A stretch of 57,315 nucleotides of DNA, from NCBI GenBank assembly GCA_016716675.1, contig JADJVG010000014.1, positions 1 to 57,315 of the forward strand. The letters are read 5' to 3'. A model generated the notes under the pieces. It saw only the letters and a program-made list of their open reading frames with translations, did no database searches and was not told the origin of the DNA. Source of the DNA: Hyphomicrobium sp. (GTDB lineage Bacteria; Pseudomonadota; Alphaproteobacteria; Rhizobiales; Hyphomicrobiaceae). Numbering within the stretch: the first letter of the stretch is position 1; each line of letters opens with the position of its first letter. Positions 44,539 through 53,703 of the stretch are shown in pieces. Made by a program: the position numbers and the translations under genes.

Positions 44539-45219
44539 TCAATTCTTGGCGGCAGCCTTGTGCGCTTGGGCTTTGGCGATCAGCGCTTCGACGTTGGGCA
44601 AGATCCGTTTGACGATTTCAGCGACGCCTTCAGCGGTGGGATGCATGCCGTCGGCCAACACGAGCTTGGGGTTCAAGGCGACGCCCTCGAGAAAGAACGG
44701 GTAGAGCGCCGCGCCGTGTTTGGCGGCGAGCTCTGGATAGATCGCGTCGAAAGCTTTGACATACGCGTCGCCCCAGTTGCCGGGGGCTTTCATACCGGCC
44801 AGCAGCACCGGGATGTTGCTGGCTGACAGCGTCGTGAGTATCTGGTCGAGGTTGGCGCGGGTCTTCGCCGGATCGGTGCCGCGCAGCGCATCGTTAGCCC
44901 CTAGTTCCAGGATCACCGCGTCGGGAATGGGTTGCAGGGTCCAGGCCAGGCGGTCGAGCCCGCCGGCCGTCGTATCGCCCGAGACGCCGGCATTGACGAT
45001 CTGGACCTTGTGTCCCTTGGCTTCGAGCGCCATCTGTAGCTGGGCCGGGAAGGATTCGTTGGGCTGCAGAAGGTATCCGGCGGTCAAGCTGTCGCCGAAT
45101 GCGACGACGGTTAGGGTCGGGGCCGGAGAATCGGCGCTCAGTGCCGCGTTCGGCATCACAAGCAGTCCAGCGAGCAGCATAGGCAAGGCGGCGACGATCA
45201 TGGAATACAGGGTCTTCAT
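44539..45219 (-). CDS. tesA: GDSL arylesterase / thioesterase I, TesA-like
   Basis: A 226-residue SGNH hydrolase with a signal peptide (MIVAALPMLLAGLLVMPNAALSA). Block I AFGDSLTAGY holds the serine, block II VNAGVSGDT the glycine, block III LELGANDALRG the asparagine, and block V LADGMHPTAEG the Asp-His pair. The periplasmic enzyme hydrolyses esters and thioesters in vitro. It is divergent from an ABC ATPase and permease like YbbA-YbbP, the same arrangement as tesA-ybbAP in E. coli. Confidence 0.93.
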   Translation of the reverse strand: MKTLYSMIVAALPMLLAGLLVMPNAALSADSPAPTLTVVAFGDSLTAGYLLQPNESFPAQLQMALEAKGHKVQIVNAGVSGDTTAGGLDRLAWTLQPIPDAVILELGANDALRGTDPAKTRANLDQILTTLSASNIPVLLAGMKAPGNWGDAYVKAFDAIYPELAAKHGAALYPFFLEGVALNPKLVLADGMHPTAEGVAEIVKRILPNVEALIAKAQAHKAAAKN

Positions 45220-45374
45220 GTTTCCGCCTCACGCTTGCAGCACATCAGAGACCTTCAGGTAGCGACGGAGCTGCCCGTCGGCAAGTGATGAGCGCGGCGC
45301 TGGTCAGTTTTGGCCCAAACAGGCAGCGGCACCGTAGAGACAACACGCATTTAGGCAAGGGGACGGCAGGCACC

Positions 45375-46085
45375 GTGGCGGACAGCATTATTCGACTTCA
45401 AGACATTGGTTTGACGCTGACCAGCCGGGCGGGCGCCGTCGAAATCCTGCGCGACGTCTCGTTGCAGATCACGGCAGGCCAATCGACCGCGATTGTCGGA
45501 CCGTCAGGTTCGGGCAAGACCTCGCTGCTGATGGTCATGGCCGGTCTGGAGAAAGCGACGCGCGGCACAATCGAGATCAACGGCCACGACATCACGGGCC
45601 TTGGTGAAGATGATCTCGCGGTGCTGCGCGGACGCGATATCGGCATCGTGTTCCAGTCATTTCATCTCGTGCCGACCATGACGGCGCTCGAAAACGTTGC
45701 CCTGCCGCTGGAACTCGCTGGCATTGAGGGCGCCTTCGAGACCGCCCGCCAGTTGCTCAATGACGTCGGACTCAGTTCCCGCATCGACCATTTCCCGGCA
45801 GAGCTCTCAGGCGGTGAGCAGCAGCGCGTTGCCATTGCGCGCGCGCTGAGCCGCCGTCCCCCAATCATTTTGGCGGATGAGCCGACCGGCAATCTCGACG
45901 GCAAGACCGGCAACCAGATCGTTGACATCCTGTTCGGGCTGCGCGAGCGCATCAACGCGACGCTTATTCTGGTAACGCACGATGAACGTTTGGCGGCGAT
46001 GACCGATCGGGTGATCCGCATGAGCGACGGGCGCGTTGGTTCAGATGATATCAAACGGCCGACGATGCGCGCGGTGACGCCATGA
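45375..46085 (+). CDS. ybbA: ABC transporter ATP-binding protein, YbbA/LolD type
   Basis: A 236-residue ATPase of the MacB/LolD class. Walker A is VGPSGSGKTSLL, the Q-loop GIVFQSFHLVPTMTALENV, the signature LSGGEQQRVAIARAL, Walker B IILADEPTGNLD, and the H-loop ILVTHDE. The long frame begins at 45285, but GTG 45375 (MADSIIRLQDI) fits the family start. Its stop overlaps the permease start (ATGA). Confidence 0.92.
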   Translation: MADSIIRLQDIGLTLTSRAGAVEILRDVSLQITAGQSTAIVGPSGSGKTSLLMVMAGLEKATRGTIEINGHDITGLGEDDLAVLRGRDIGIVFQSFHLVPTMTALENVALPLELAGIEGAFETARQLLNDVGLSSRIDHFPAELSGGEQQRVAIARALSRRPPIILADEPTGNLDGKTGNQIVDILFGLRERINATLILVTHDERLAAMTDRVIRMSDGRVGSDDIKRPTMRAVTP

Positions 46086-48661
46086 CCGTTGCAACGGCGG
46101 ATCGCAACATGCCACGGACCAGCGCGCCGTGGCGCACAATCGCCGCGATCGGCGTGCGCGAATTGCGCGGTGGCCTGAGCGGTTTTCAGATCTTTATTGC
46201 GTGTCTCGCGCTCGGCGTGATGGTGATCGCCGCCGTCGGCGCATTGGGTGATGCGCTGCGGGCCGGGATGGCGCGCCAAGGTGAAACGATCCTCGGCGGC
46301 GATATGACGTTCGCGCGTATGCATATCCGCGCCACGCCAGCCGAACGCGCAGCCTTTGACGCGCTCGGCACGGTCAGTGAAACCTCAACCATGCGCACCA
46401 TGGCGCGGCGCTTGGACGGCAGCGAGCAGGCGCTGGTTGAATTGAAGGCCGCCGATGCCCGCTATCCGTTATCCGGCGATGTGATCCTCGAAGACGGCGG
46501 TGAATTCATAACGGCGCTGAGCGGCGTCTCGGCGGTCGCAGACGGCATGCTTCTCGAACGTCTCGGCCTGAAGGTCGGTGATACGTTTCGTCTTGGAGAA
46601 GCTGAGGTTGCCATTCGCGGCATTCTCAAATCCGAACCCGATGGCGTCGCGGATCGGTTGACGTATGGGCCGCGTGTTTTCGTGTCGCTGTCAACGCTCG
46701 ATGCGACGGGACTGGCTAAACCCGGCACGCTGATTAAGTGGCGCTATGCCGTCAAACAGCCGGCGACCGCGCCGGGCGATAAAGACGCATTGAAGGCGTT
46801 GCGCCAGCGTGTGGCGGAGGCGATGCCGGAAGCGGGTTTTACCTCGAACGACCGGAATAACCCGTCGCCGCAGGTCACGCGCGTGCTTGATCGGCTGCGC
46901 CAGTTTCTCATTCTCATCGGCCTTGCGTCGCTGCTGATCGGCGGGGTCGGCATTGCCAATTCGGTCGCGACGTTTATCGATAAGCGCGTCAAGGTGATCG
47001 CCATATTGCGCAGCGTCGGCGCCAGCGGGCGGCAGATTTTCACGATCTTTCTCATCCAGATTCTGGCGATGAGCGCCATCGGCATTGCCATCGGACTGGT
47101 GCTCGGCATGGCAGTGCCGGCGGTCGTTGATCACTACTATGGTGACGCTCTGCCAATCCGCGCTGAGTTCAGCGTGTCGCCGCAAAGCTTGGCCATCGCC
47201 GCGCTCTATGGATTTCTCGTTTCTTTGCTGTTCGCGCTGTGGCCGCTCGGGCGGACCGAGAAGGTGCGCGCTAGCGTGTTGTTTCGCGATGCCGTGACAC
47301 CGCGCGAAGGTTGGCCGCGCCGCGGCGTGCTGGTGACGCTTGCAGTGTTGGTCGTAAGTTTGTTTGCCCTGGCGCTCGCAACGTCCGAGCCAAAAGCGCT
47401 GGTCTTTTATGTGGCGGGCGGTCTGGTGCTGATGCTCGTCGTTTTCAGCGCTCTCGGTGGTGCGGTGGCGAAGGCCGCGCAGCGCGTTCCGCGTCCGTCC
47501 TGGCCGCCGCTGGCGCTCGCTGTTCGCAACATCGGCGCGCCCGACGGCCTGACGCGATCGGTGGTGCTGTCGCTCGGAACGGGACTGTCGCTGCTCGTTG
47601 CTGTGGCCTTGGCGAATGCGGCGCTGGTTGATGAATTGCGCGGGCGGCTGCCGGAAAGTTCGCCAGATTATTTCCTGCTCGACGTGCCGAAGCAGGAGTT
47701 CAAGGCGCTGTCGGAGCGTATTGCGGCCGATGCGCCGGGAACGATCATCAGCGACGCGCCGATGCTGCGCGGGCGTCTGGTGAAACTCAAAGGAACACCT
47801 GTCGAAGAGTTGAAGAACGTGCCGTCCGACGCCCAATGGGTGCTGAACGGCGACCGCGGCCTCAGCTATACGGCGACGGTGCCTGAGGGCTCGACCGTCA
47901 AAGAAGGCACCTGGTGGCCCGCTGACTATAGCGGTCCGCCGCTTGTGTCGTTCGATCTCGAACTGGCCCAGAAGCTCGGGCTCACGCTTGGCGACATGGT
48001 GACGGTCAACGTGCTTGGCCGCAACATTGACGCCAAGATCGCCAACCTGCGCGAGGTGAAGTGGGAAAGCCTGGCGATCAACTTCGTCATGGTGTTCTCG
48101 CCCAATACGCTGCAATCGGCGCCGCATAATTTCCTGGCGACAGTGCGTCTGCCGAAGGGGACGCAAAAGGCAGCCGAAGTGGCGCTGGTGCGTGATCTCG
48201 GCGTGCAGTTTCCCGCCGTCAGCGCGATCCGCGTGCGCGATGCGCTCGATCAGGTCAACAAGGTGTTCGCCAAGGTGATGGTGGCGGTTCAGGTGGCGGG
48301 CAGTGTGACGTTGCTGGCCGGCGCGCTGGTGCTGGCGGGCGCTTTGGCAACGGCGCAGCGCCGCCGTATCCTGGAGGCGGTGATCCTGAAAACCATCGGT
48401 GCGCGGCGCCGGCAAATCCTGGCCGCCCATGCCCTTGAATATGCTCTGCTGGCGGCGACGGCGGCCCTGGTCGCGATTTGGTTGGGCTCGATTGTCGCCT
48501 GGGTGGCGGTTACTCAGGTCATGGACCTCGCCTTCGTATTTTCGTTGAACGCGGTCTTTTTAACCCTGGCGGCGGCCGGGTTGCTGATCGCGGTTTTCGG
48601 CGGAATCGGCACCTGGGCTGTTCTGCGCGCGCGCCCGGTGCCGTATCTGCGTACCGAATAG
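46082..48661 (+). CDS. ybbP: FtsX-like ABC permease, YbbP type
   Basis: An 859-residue permease with ten predicted membrane segments: one after the N-terminus, a periplasmic domain, three FtsX helices (LIGLASLLIGGVGIANSVAT), a middle group (VFYVAGGLVLMLVVFSALGG), a second periplasmic domain and three FtsX helices at the end (LLAGALVLAGALATAQRR). RSVGASGRQIFTIFLIQI and KTIGARRRQILAAHALEY are the coupling helices contacting the ATPase. The duplicated FtsX layout is that of YbbP. Substrate unknown. A 579-codon antisense frame inside it is a shadow of the GC-rich code. Confidence 0.92.
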   Translation: MTVATADRNMPRTSAPWRTIAAIGVRELRGGLSGFQIFIACLALGVMVIAAVGALGDALRAGMARQGETILGGDMTFARMHIRATPAERAAFDALGTVSETSTMRTMARRLDGSEQALVELKAADARYPLSGDVILEDGGEFITALSGVSAVADGMLLERLGLKVGDTFRLGEAEVAIRGILKSEPDGVADRLTYGPRVFVSLSTLDATGLAKPGTLIKWRYAVKQPATAPGDKDALKALRQRVAEAMPEAGFTSNDRNNPSPQVTRVLDRLRQFLILIGLASLLIGGVGIANSVATFIDKRVKVIAILRSVGASGRQIFTIFLIQILAMSAIGIAIGLVLGMAVPAVVDHYYGDALPIRAEFSVSPQSLAIAALYGFLVSLLFALWPLGRTEKVRASVLFRDAVTPREGWPRRGVLVTLAVLVVSLFALALATSEPKALVFYVAGGLVLMLVVFSALGGAVAKAAQRVPRPSWPPLALAVRNIGAPDGLTRSVVLSLGTGLSLLVAVALANAALVDELRGRLPESSPDYFLLDVPKQEFKALSERIAADAPGTIISDAPMLRGRLVKLKGTPVEELKNVPSDAQWVLNGDRGLSYTATVPEGSTVKEGTWWPADYSGPPLVSFDLELAQKLGLTLGDMVTVNVLGRNIDAKIANLREVKWESLAINFVMVFSPNTLQSAPHNFLATVRLPKGTQKAAEVALVRDLGVQFPAVSAIRVRDALDQVNKVFAKVMVAVQVAGSVTLLAGALVLAGALATAQRRRILEAVILKTIGARRRQILAAHALEYALLAATAALVAIWLGSIVAWVAVTQVMDLAFVFSLNAVFLTLAAAGLLIAVFGGIGTWAVLRARPVPYLRTE

Positions 48662-48719
48662 GGAAAAATTCCCGAAAATTCTGGTCATTCTGGCTGCCGA
48701 TAGCCCCTTGAATTCGGCG

Positions 48720-48787
48720 TCAAACATGATCATCTGTTGGGCAAGCGGGAGAGCTATGTCCCGTTGTCACAGAGGAATTAGAGACCT
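48720..48787 (+). promoter_or_regulatory. Candidate ybhL leader RNA element
   Basis: The 126-bp gap before the Bax-inhibitor gene contains, just upstream of the start, a hairpin with arms 48744-48750 and 48759-48765 (AGCGGGA/TCCCGTT, with one G-U) and loop GAGCTATG. A conserved ybhL leader is known upstream of this gene in alphaproteobacteria. Placement fits; I cannot compare with its consensus here. Confidence 0.5.
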
Positions 48788-49549
48788 ATGGCTGAAGTTT
48801 ACAATCGTACCGCATCCACGATCGGCGGCGTCCGCTCGGCCGGCGCGATCGACCAGGGCTTGCGGTCGTTTATGATCGGCACCTACAATTATATGGCACT
48901 CGGCGTTGCCGCTACGGCCGTCGTCGTCATGCTGCTCATGGCGAACCCGGAAGTCATGGCCACCATTGCCATGGGCCCGATGAAGTGGGTCCTGTTCGCG
49001 GCCGTTCTTGGCCTCGGATTTTTTGCTCAGAAGCTTTTCTATTCAGGCAGCGCCGTGGTTGCCCATGGCGCCTACTGGCTCTACTGCGCGCTGTGGGGCG
49101 CGATGATTGCGCCGATGATCTTCGCCTTCATGTCGAAGGGCATGATTGGTCTCGTTGGTCAGGCCTTCTTCATCGCCGCTGCTACGTTCGCCGCCACAAG
49201 CTTGATCGGTTACACGACCAAGCGTGACATGACCGGTTGGAGTGGGTTTCTCAGCATGGCGTCGATCGGCATGATCATCGTTATGTTGGTGAGCTTCTTC
49301 TTCATCACCGATCCGGGCACCAGCAAGCTGATGAGCGGTGCGATCTCGGCGGTCGTTGTGCTGCTGTTCTCGGTCATCACGGCGTTTGAAACGCAGGCGA
49401 TCAAGTCGATGTACATCGAAGGCGCTCAACATGGTGGCGAAGAGTTCGTGAAACGCTCGTCGATCTTCGGCGCGTTCATGCTCTACGGCAGCTTCATCAC
49501 GATGTTCATCCACATCCTGAACCTGCTCGGGCTCGCTAATAGCGAATGA
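48788..49549 (+). CDS. ybhL: Bax inhibitor-1/YccA-YbhL family membrane protein
   Basis: A 253-residue integral membrane protein with seven hydrophobic segments. The BI-1 signature is visible in KLMSGAISAVVVLLFSVITAFETQAIKSM (FSVITAFETQAIKSMY) and FGAFMLYGSFITMFIHILNLLG in the last helices. Bacterial YbhL-type members relate to calcium-leak channels, but a physiological role is not settled. GAGGAAT precedes the start. It is monocistronic, bounded by a candidate leader element and a strong terminator. Confidence 0.92.
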   Translation: MAEVYNRTASTIGGVRSAGAIDQGLRSFMIGTYNYMALGVAATAVVVMLLMANPEVMATIAMGPMKWVLFAAVLGLGFFAQKLFYSGSAVVAHGAYWLYCALWGAMIAPMIFAFMSKGMIGLVGQAFFIAAATFAATSLIGYTTKRDMTGWSGFLSMASIGMIIVMLVSFFFITDPGTSKLMSGAISAVVVLLFSVITAFETQAIKSMYIEGAQHGGEEFVKRSSIFGAFMLYGSFITMFIHILNLLGLANSE

Positions 49550-49597
49550 GGCGAGGGGTTTTGAGACCCTGAGCGTTTTGAAGATAAGTCTTTGCGA

Positions 49598-49623
49598 AGG
49601 GCCCCGGTTTCCGGGGCCTTTTT
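49598..49623 (+). terminator. Intrinsic terminator of ybhL
   Basis: GGCCCCGG (49600-49607) and CCGGGGCC (49611-49618) form an 8-bp stem with loop TTT, followed by five T, 50 bp after the stop. Confidence 0.92.
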
Positions 49624-49657
49624 GTATGTCTGGCGGTTTCGTGGGCGGCGGCGGCGA

Positions 49658-50140
49658 CTAGGTGCGGATCACTTCCAAGCGCCGTTCCAAGACGTCGAGC
49701 ACGCGCGCCAGATCATGGCCGCGCTTCAGGATCAGCCCGCCAGCTGCGACGACGCTAAAGGCACCCTGCTTGCGGGCGAGCTTGGGGTCTTTTTCGATGC
49801 GGTACAGGGGCACCTCGCTGGACCGGCGGAAAACCGAGAACACGGCCTTGTCCCGGTTGAGGTCAATGGCGTAATCGCGCCACTCGCCGGATGCGACCTT
49901 GCGGCCGTAAACGGCAAGAATGGCCGCCAACTCCTGCCGGTTGAAGACGATTTGCACGGCCTGCTCAGGCGCCCCCGTCGCGGCGGGATCTGCTGGCGAG
50001 CCCGCGCGGCGCGGGCGAAAACATATCGGCTCAGAGTCGCTCAAGCGCGTCTCCCTGGTTCGCCGATCTAGAATGCCTTGACGGCAAAAGATTGCAAGCG
50101 GTTCGGCCGGTGCAATAAGCGGATTATCAAAATCCGGCAT
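49658..50140 (-). CDS. DUF2794 family protein
   Basis: A protein of about 160 residues (start uncertain) of the alphaproteobacterial DUF2794 family. The conserved part is the last 110 residues: FNRQELAAILAVYGRKVASG, EWRDYAIDLNRDKAVFSVFR, LYRIEKDPKLARKQGAF and LILKRGHDLARVLDVLERR. Function unknown; no signal peptide or membrane segment. I chose ATG 50140 (MPDFDNPLI); the conserved part starts only after residue 50, so a later start is possible. Confidence 0.8.
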   Translation of the reverse strand: MPDFDNPLIAPAEPLAIFCRQGILDRRTRETRLSDSEPICFRPRRAGSPADPAATGAPEQAVQIVFNRQELAAILAVYGRKVASGEWRDYAIDLNRDKAVFSVFRRSSEVPLYRIEKDPKLARKQGAFSVVAAGGLILKRGHDLARVLDVLERRLEVIRT

Positions 50141-50218
50141 CGAATTACCCTCAAGACAACAATAAGGGGCCAGCAAGTTACCGCGAAACTGCCGCAAATC
50201 GCGGCGATAGTCTCAACT

Positions 50219-50436
50219 GTTGCCCGAGGCCTTGCGCAGCGAACCGGCTCTGGAAACTCAGCCCCCCAGCCCCCCGGGGCCAACTTTTAAGCGCAAGGCC
50301 TTCGGCAACTCTCCCTGTACGTCTTCGGACGGTCCGGGTCCCCCTACCTGGACTGTCGTTTGTCTCCAAAGCCTAACCTCCCAAGCATGTATCTCCCGAA
50401 GGACCGGTTCCCCAGCCGGTCCTTCTTCGTTTTTTT
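50219..50436 (+). ncRNA. Candidate structured RNA ending in an intrinsic terminator
   Basis: The 308-bp gap between DUF2794 and the M3 peptidase holds strong plus-strand structure and no coding frame. Arms 50219-50237 and 50291-50309 pair over 18 of 19 positions (one C-C mismatch), enclosing 53 bases with two CCCCCC runs. Arms 50329-50339 and 50346-50356 pair over 11 positions (two G-U), with a CCCCCT loop. A 10-bp stem, GAAGGACCGG (50398-50407) with CCGGTCCTTC (50416-50425), then TTCG and T7, is a clear terminator. No plus-strand gene lies upstream, so either an independent RNA or an attenuated leader of the peptidase gene is terminated. I see no match to tmRNA, SRP RNA or RNase P RNA motifs. 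Confidence 0.55.
50398..50436 (+). terminator. Intrinsic terminator at the end of the candidate RNA
   Basis: A 10-bp GC-rich stem with loop TTCCCCAG, followed by TTCG and seven T. It lies about 70 bp before the M3 peptidase start on the same strand, with no plus-strand gene before it. Confidence 0.88.
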
Positions 50437-50505
50437 GCCGATCGTTGATAAATTCGTGAGCCATAACAGCATCTTTGCCGTACATTGGTCAGTGAGGAGT
50501 GCTTC

Positions 50506-52608
50506 ATGACCAAAACCGTTTCGGCTCGCTCAAAGGCGACGACACAACCACGTCTGACCAAATCCACCACCAAACCCAATCCATTGCTGACCCGTTGGGC
50601 GGGTAAATTCGGCGAACCGCCGTTCGCAAAAATCGAAGCTAAGCATTTTCGTCCGGCGCTGCAGGCGGCCTTTCGCGAGCACAAAGCCGAGATCGAAAAG
50701 ATCGCCGCAAACACCGCCAAGCCGACATTCGCGAACACCATTCTTGCGCTGGAAAAAAGCGGCACGCTGTTGTCGCGCGTCAGCGCCGTTTTCGGAAACC
50801 TCGAAGCGACCGACTCGACCCCGGAGCTGCAAGATATTGCGCGCGAGATGTCGCCGCGCTTTGCAGCCCACGAGACCCGGATTCTTCTCGATGCGCGACT
50901 GTTTCGCAGGATTGACGATCTTTACGAACGCCGCGACACGCTGCTCCTCGACGCGGAAGATCGCCGCGTTCTGGAACGCCATCATTTGACGTTTGTTCGT
51001 GCTGGCGCACGGCTGTCGTCGGCAGCCAAGTCGCGCGTCAAAACCATCAACGCGCGGCTTGCCAGCCTCGTCACGCAGTTCATGCAAAATGTTCTGAAAG
51101 ACGAGCAATCGTGGCGGCTGGTGCTGGATGGTTCGCACGATATGGCCGGTTTACCGCAATCGTTCGTTGAGGCGGCGAAGCGGGCTGCCGCCGATCAAGG
51201 TCTGGGCGAGGGCAAGGCAATCGTGACGCTGGCGCGCTCGAGCGTCGAAGGCTTTTTGACCTTCTCCAGCCGGCGGGACCTTCGCGAGCAGGCCTTTAAG
51301 GCCTGGATTGCACGCGGCGCCAGCGCTGGCGAAACCGACAATCGCAACATCGTGTCGGAAGTCGTGGCGCTGCGCAGTGAATACGCGCAACTCATGGGGT
51401 TTAAATCCTTCGCCGCGTTCAACCTCGAAGACACCATGGCCAAGACGCCGGAGGCCGTGCACGACCTGATGACTGCCGTCTGGTCGAAAGCTGTCGCGCG
51501 GGCGGCCGAAGAGCGCGATGCGCTGGCAGCCTATGCGCGCGGCCAAGGTGAAAACGCCGACATTGCGCCGTGGGACTGGCGTTACTTCGCTGAGAAAGTG
51601 CGCAAGGCGCGCTATGATCTCGATGAGGCGGAACTGCGCCCCTATTTGCAGCTCGATCATATGATCGCCGCCGCATTCGATTGCGCGAGGCGACTGTTCG
51701 GTCTGACGTTCCGTGAGCTCGAAGCGTTCGAGGGCTACCACGCAGATGTTCGGGCATGGGAAGTGCTCGACGCATCCGGCGCGCACGCAGGCCTGTTTAT
51801 CGGCGACTATTTCGCCCGTCCGTCAAAGCGCTCCGGCGCCTGGATGTCGAACTTCCGCACGCAGCATAAGCTCGGCAAGGGGCAGCGCCCGATCATCATC
51901 AACGTGCTCAATTTTACCAAGGGCGGCGAAGGCGAGCCGTCACTGCTGTCGTTCGATGACGCCCGCACGCTGTTCCACGAATTTGGCCACGGCCTGCATG
52001 GTTTGTTATCGAACGTCACGTACCCGTCGATTGCAGGCACGGCGGTATCGACCGATTTCGTCGAACTGCCCTCGCAGCTCTATGAGCATTGGTTGTCGAC
52101 GCCGGACGTGCTGAGCCACTATGCGGTGCATTGCCAGACCGGAAAGGCGATGCCGGACGACCTGCATCAGCGCCTGAAAGCGGCGCGTAACTTCAATCAG
52201 GGCTTTGCAACCGTCGAGTATACGGCATCGGCTCTGGTCGATATGGCGCTCTACGCGGCGGACGGAGCCGACGTTGGCGATATCGAGAAATTCGAGGCCG
52301 AAACTCTGAAGAAAATCGGCATGCCGCCAGAGATCGTCATGCGCCACCGCCTGCCGCACTTTATGCATATCATCGGCGGCTACGCGGCCGGCTATTACAG
52401 CTATCTGTGGTCGGAAGTGATGGATGCTGACGCCTTTGCTGCGTTCGAGGAAACCGGCAACGTGTTCGATCCGGCAACCGCTAGAAAGCTGAAGGAATTC
52501 ATCTACTCGGCCGGCAACTGCCGCGATCCGCACGACGCTTATGTGGCGTTCCGCGGCCGTCCGCCGAAGATTGACGGGTTGCTGAAGAAGCGCGGGCTTG
52601 CAGCGTAA
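50506..52608 (+). CDS. M3 family metallopeptidase (oligopeptidase A / dipeptidyl carboxypeptidase type)
   Basis: A 700-residue zinc peptidase. The active site LFHEFGHGLHGLLS (HExxH) lies near residue 490, with the third ligand in the following helix. The large helical N-terminal part (AHETRILLDARLFRRIDDLY) closes the cleft. It degrades short peptides in the cytosol or periplasm; no signal peptide is visible, so cytosolic oligopeptidase is favoured. GAGGAG sits six bases before ATG 50506, which decides the start over the frame opening at 50485. Confidence 0.92.
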   Translation: MTKTVSARSKATTQPRLTKSTTKPNPLLTRWAGKFGEPPFAKIEAKHFRPALQAAFREHKAEIEKIAANTAKPTFANTILALEKSGTLLSRVSAVFGNLEATDSTPELQDIAREMSPRFAAHETRILLDARLFRRIDDLYERRDTLLLDAEDRRVLERHHLTFVRAGARLSSAAKSRVKTINARLASLVTQFMQNVLKDEQSWRLVLDGSHDMAGLPQSFVEAAKRAAADQGLGEGKAIVTLARSSVEGFLTFSSRRDLREQAFKAWIARGASAGETDNRNIVSEVVALRSEYAQLMGFKSFAAFNLEDTMAKTPEAVHDLMTAVWSKAVARAAEERDALAAYARGQGENADIAPWDWRYFAEKVRKARYDLDEAELRPYLQLDHMIAAAFDCARRLFGLTFRELEAFEGYHADVRAWEVLDASGAHAGLFIGDYFARPSKRSGAWMSNFRTQHKLGKGQRPIIINVLNFTKGGEGEPSLLSFDDARTLFHEFGHGLHGLLSNVTYPSIAGTAVSTDFVELPSQLYEHWLSTPDVLSHYAVHCQTGKAMPDDLHQRLKAARNFNQGFATVEYTASALVDMALYAADGADVGDIEKFEAETLKKIGMPPEIVMRHRLPHFMHIIGGYAAGYYSYLWSEVMDADAFAAFEETGNVFDPATARKLKEFIYSAGNCRDPHDAYVAFRGRPPKIDGLLKKRGLAA

Positions 52609-52665
52609 CGCGCTGCACGTCGCCCGTGCACTGAAGCAATGAAGTGCGGGTTAGGGCAGGATGAC

Positions 52666-53486
52666 TCAGAACAGTCCGGCCCACGCTGCGGCGATGATCG
52701 GGCCGGCCTTGCCTTCCTGGATCAGGACCACCGATTTCTGCGTCTCGGGCAGCATGACGGCGGCACGCGGGATTTGAATCCTCATGACCTGGCCTTTCCA
52801 TAGGCCAATCGGCGTTAGTTCGCGCACGACATTGGTGTAGACCAGTGTCTTGCCGGCATTCTCGCCCTGTTTGATCTCGACGGTCGCTGTCGATTGCACG
52901 ACACCCAGCCAGATCGTGGCTTCCTTGATGGGTTTGCCAGCGGTGACCGGCATGGCACCCGTCGCGATGTTCAGCGTGTTGGCTTCCTGCCAGAACCACA
53001 GCGGAACGCGGCTCGTCGCGAGTTCCTTCTGGGTTTTGCTCGATGGCGCTTCGTGATGTCCGCTTTCAGCGCGCCGTTAACATGGTTCATGCCGTTGACG
53101 ACGACTTGCGGCGTATAGATCGCACCGTCGCCGCGGGCCTTGGCGTAGGCGCGTTGCCGTTCGCTATTGCGCGGCGATGCCAGCGTGTCCTTCCAGCCGA
53201 GGTAGTCCCAATAGTCGACTGGGAACGACAAGGTAATGAGGTTGGGGTCCGTCGATAGCGTTTGCAAAAGCTCATCGGCCGGCGGGCAAGACGAACACCC
53301 CTGACTGGTGAAAAGTTCGACCACTGCGCGCGGTGGCACGGGTTGGACGAACGACGGCTCCGGCTGAGCCGTGGGTGCGTTGGGCGGCATGTCCGGCACG
53401 GCGCGTGCACCTTCGCGGGCCCATCCCGGTCCGGCGAGCATCACGCACGCCGCAAAAGCCAGAGTCGCGAGGTTCCAGGCGGACAT
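52666..53486 (-). CDS. DUF1223 (thioredoxin-like) secreted protein, frameshifted
   Basis: A predicted secreted protein of about 273 residues. The signal peptide MSAWNLATLAFAACVMLAGPGWA is followed by VVELFTSQGCSSCPPADELL, a CxxC thioredoxin-like start, then VDYWDYLGWKDTLASP and YTPQVVVNG. The frame from 53486 shifts near 53040-53060: after ALKADITKR another frame carries KTQKELATSRVPLWFWQEAN and ENAGKTLVYTNVVREL to the stop at 52666. The length is 3n+2, so one base is missing. AAGGA precedes ATG 53486. The role of DUF1223 is unknown; a redox or metal function is a guess. Confidence 0.85.
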
Positions 53487-53703
53487 GCGAAGTAATCCTT
53501 GTGGTCGCAACCAAGGCGACGTCTTCGAGATATGTAAGACCAAAATGGCTCGGCCAAAAGTGAAGCCTTGGTCACGAACGCTTGAGGCCGACGAGAGATA
53601 CCTTACTCCGGCGATGCGTTTGGCGCGCAAAATCTTAATTCCAGCAGCCGATGCGGCGGCGAAACGATGCCTAACCCGCGCCGGTCAGCGTCGGCATCGA
53701 CAG

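Noticed and set aside
46691..48430. 579-codon minus-strand open frame
   Set aside because: It lies wholly antisense to the clear YbbP permease, is rich in His/Arg/Gln typical of antisense GC-rich code, and has no recognisable motif.
50219..50436. tmRNA, SRP RNA or RNase P RNA as the identity of the structured element
   Set aside because: No tag peptide code, no GGAAGGAAGCAG-type SRP loop and no GAGGAAAGTCC-type RNase P motif is present.
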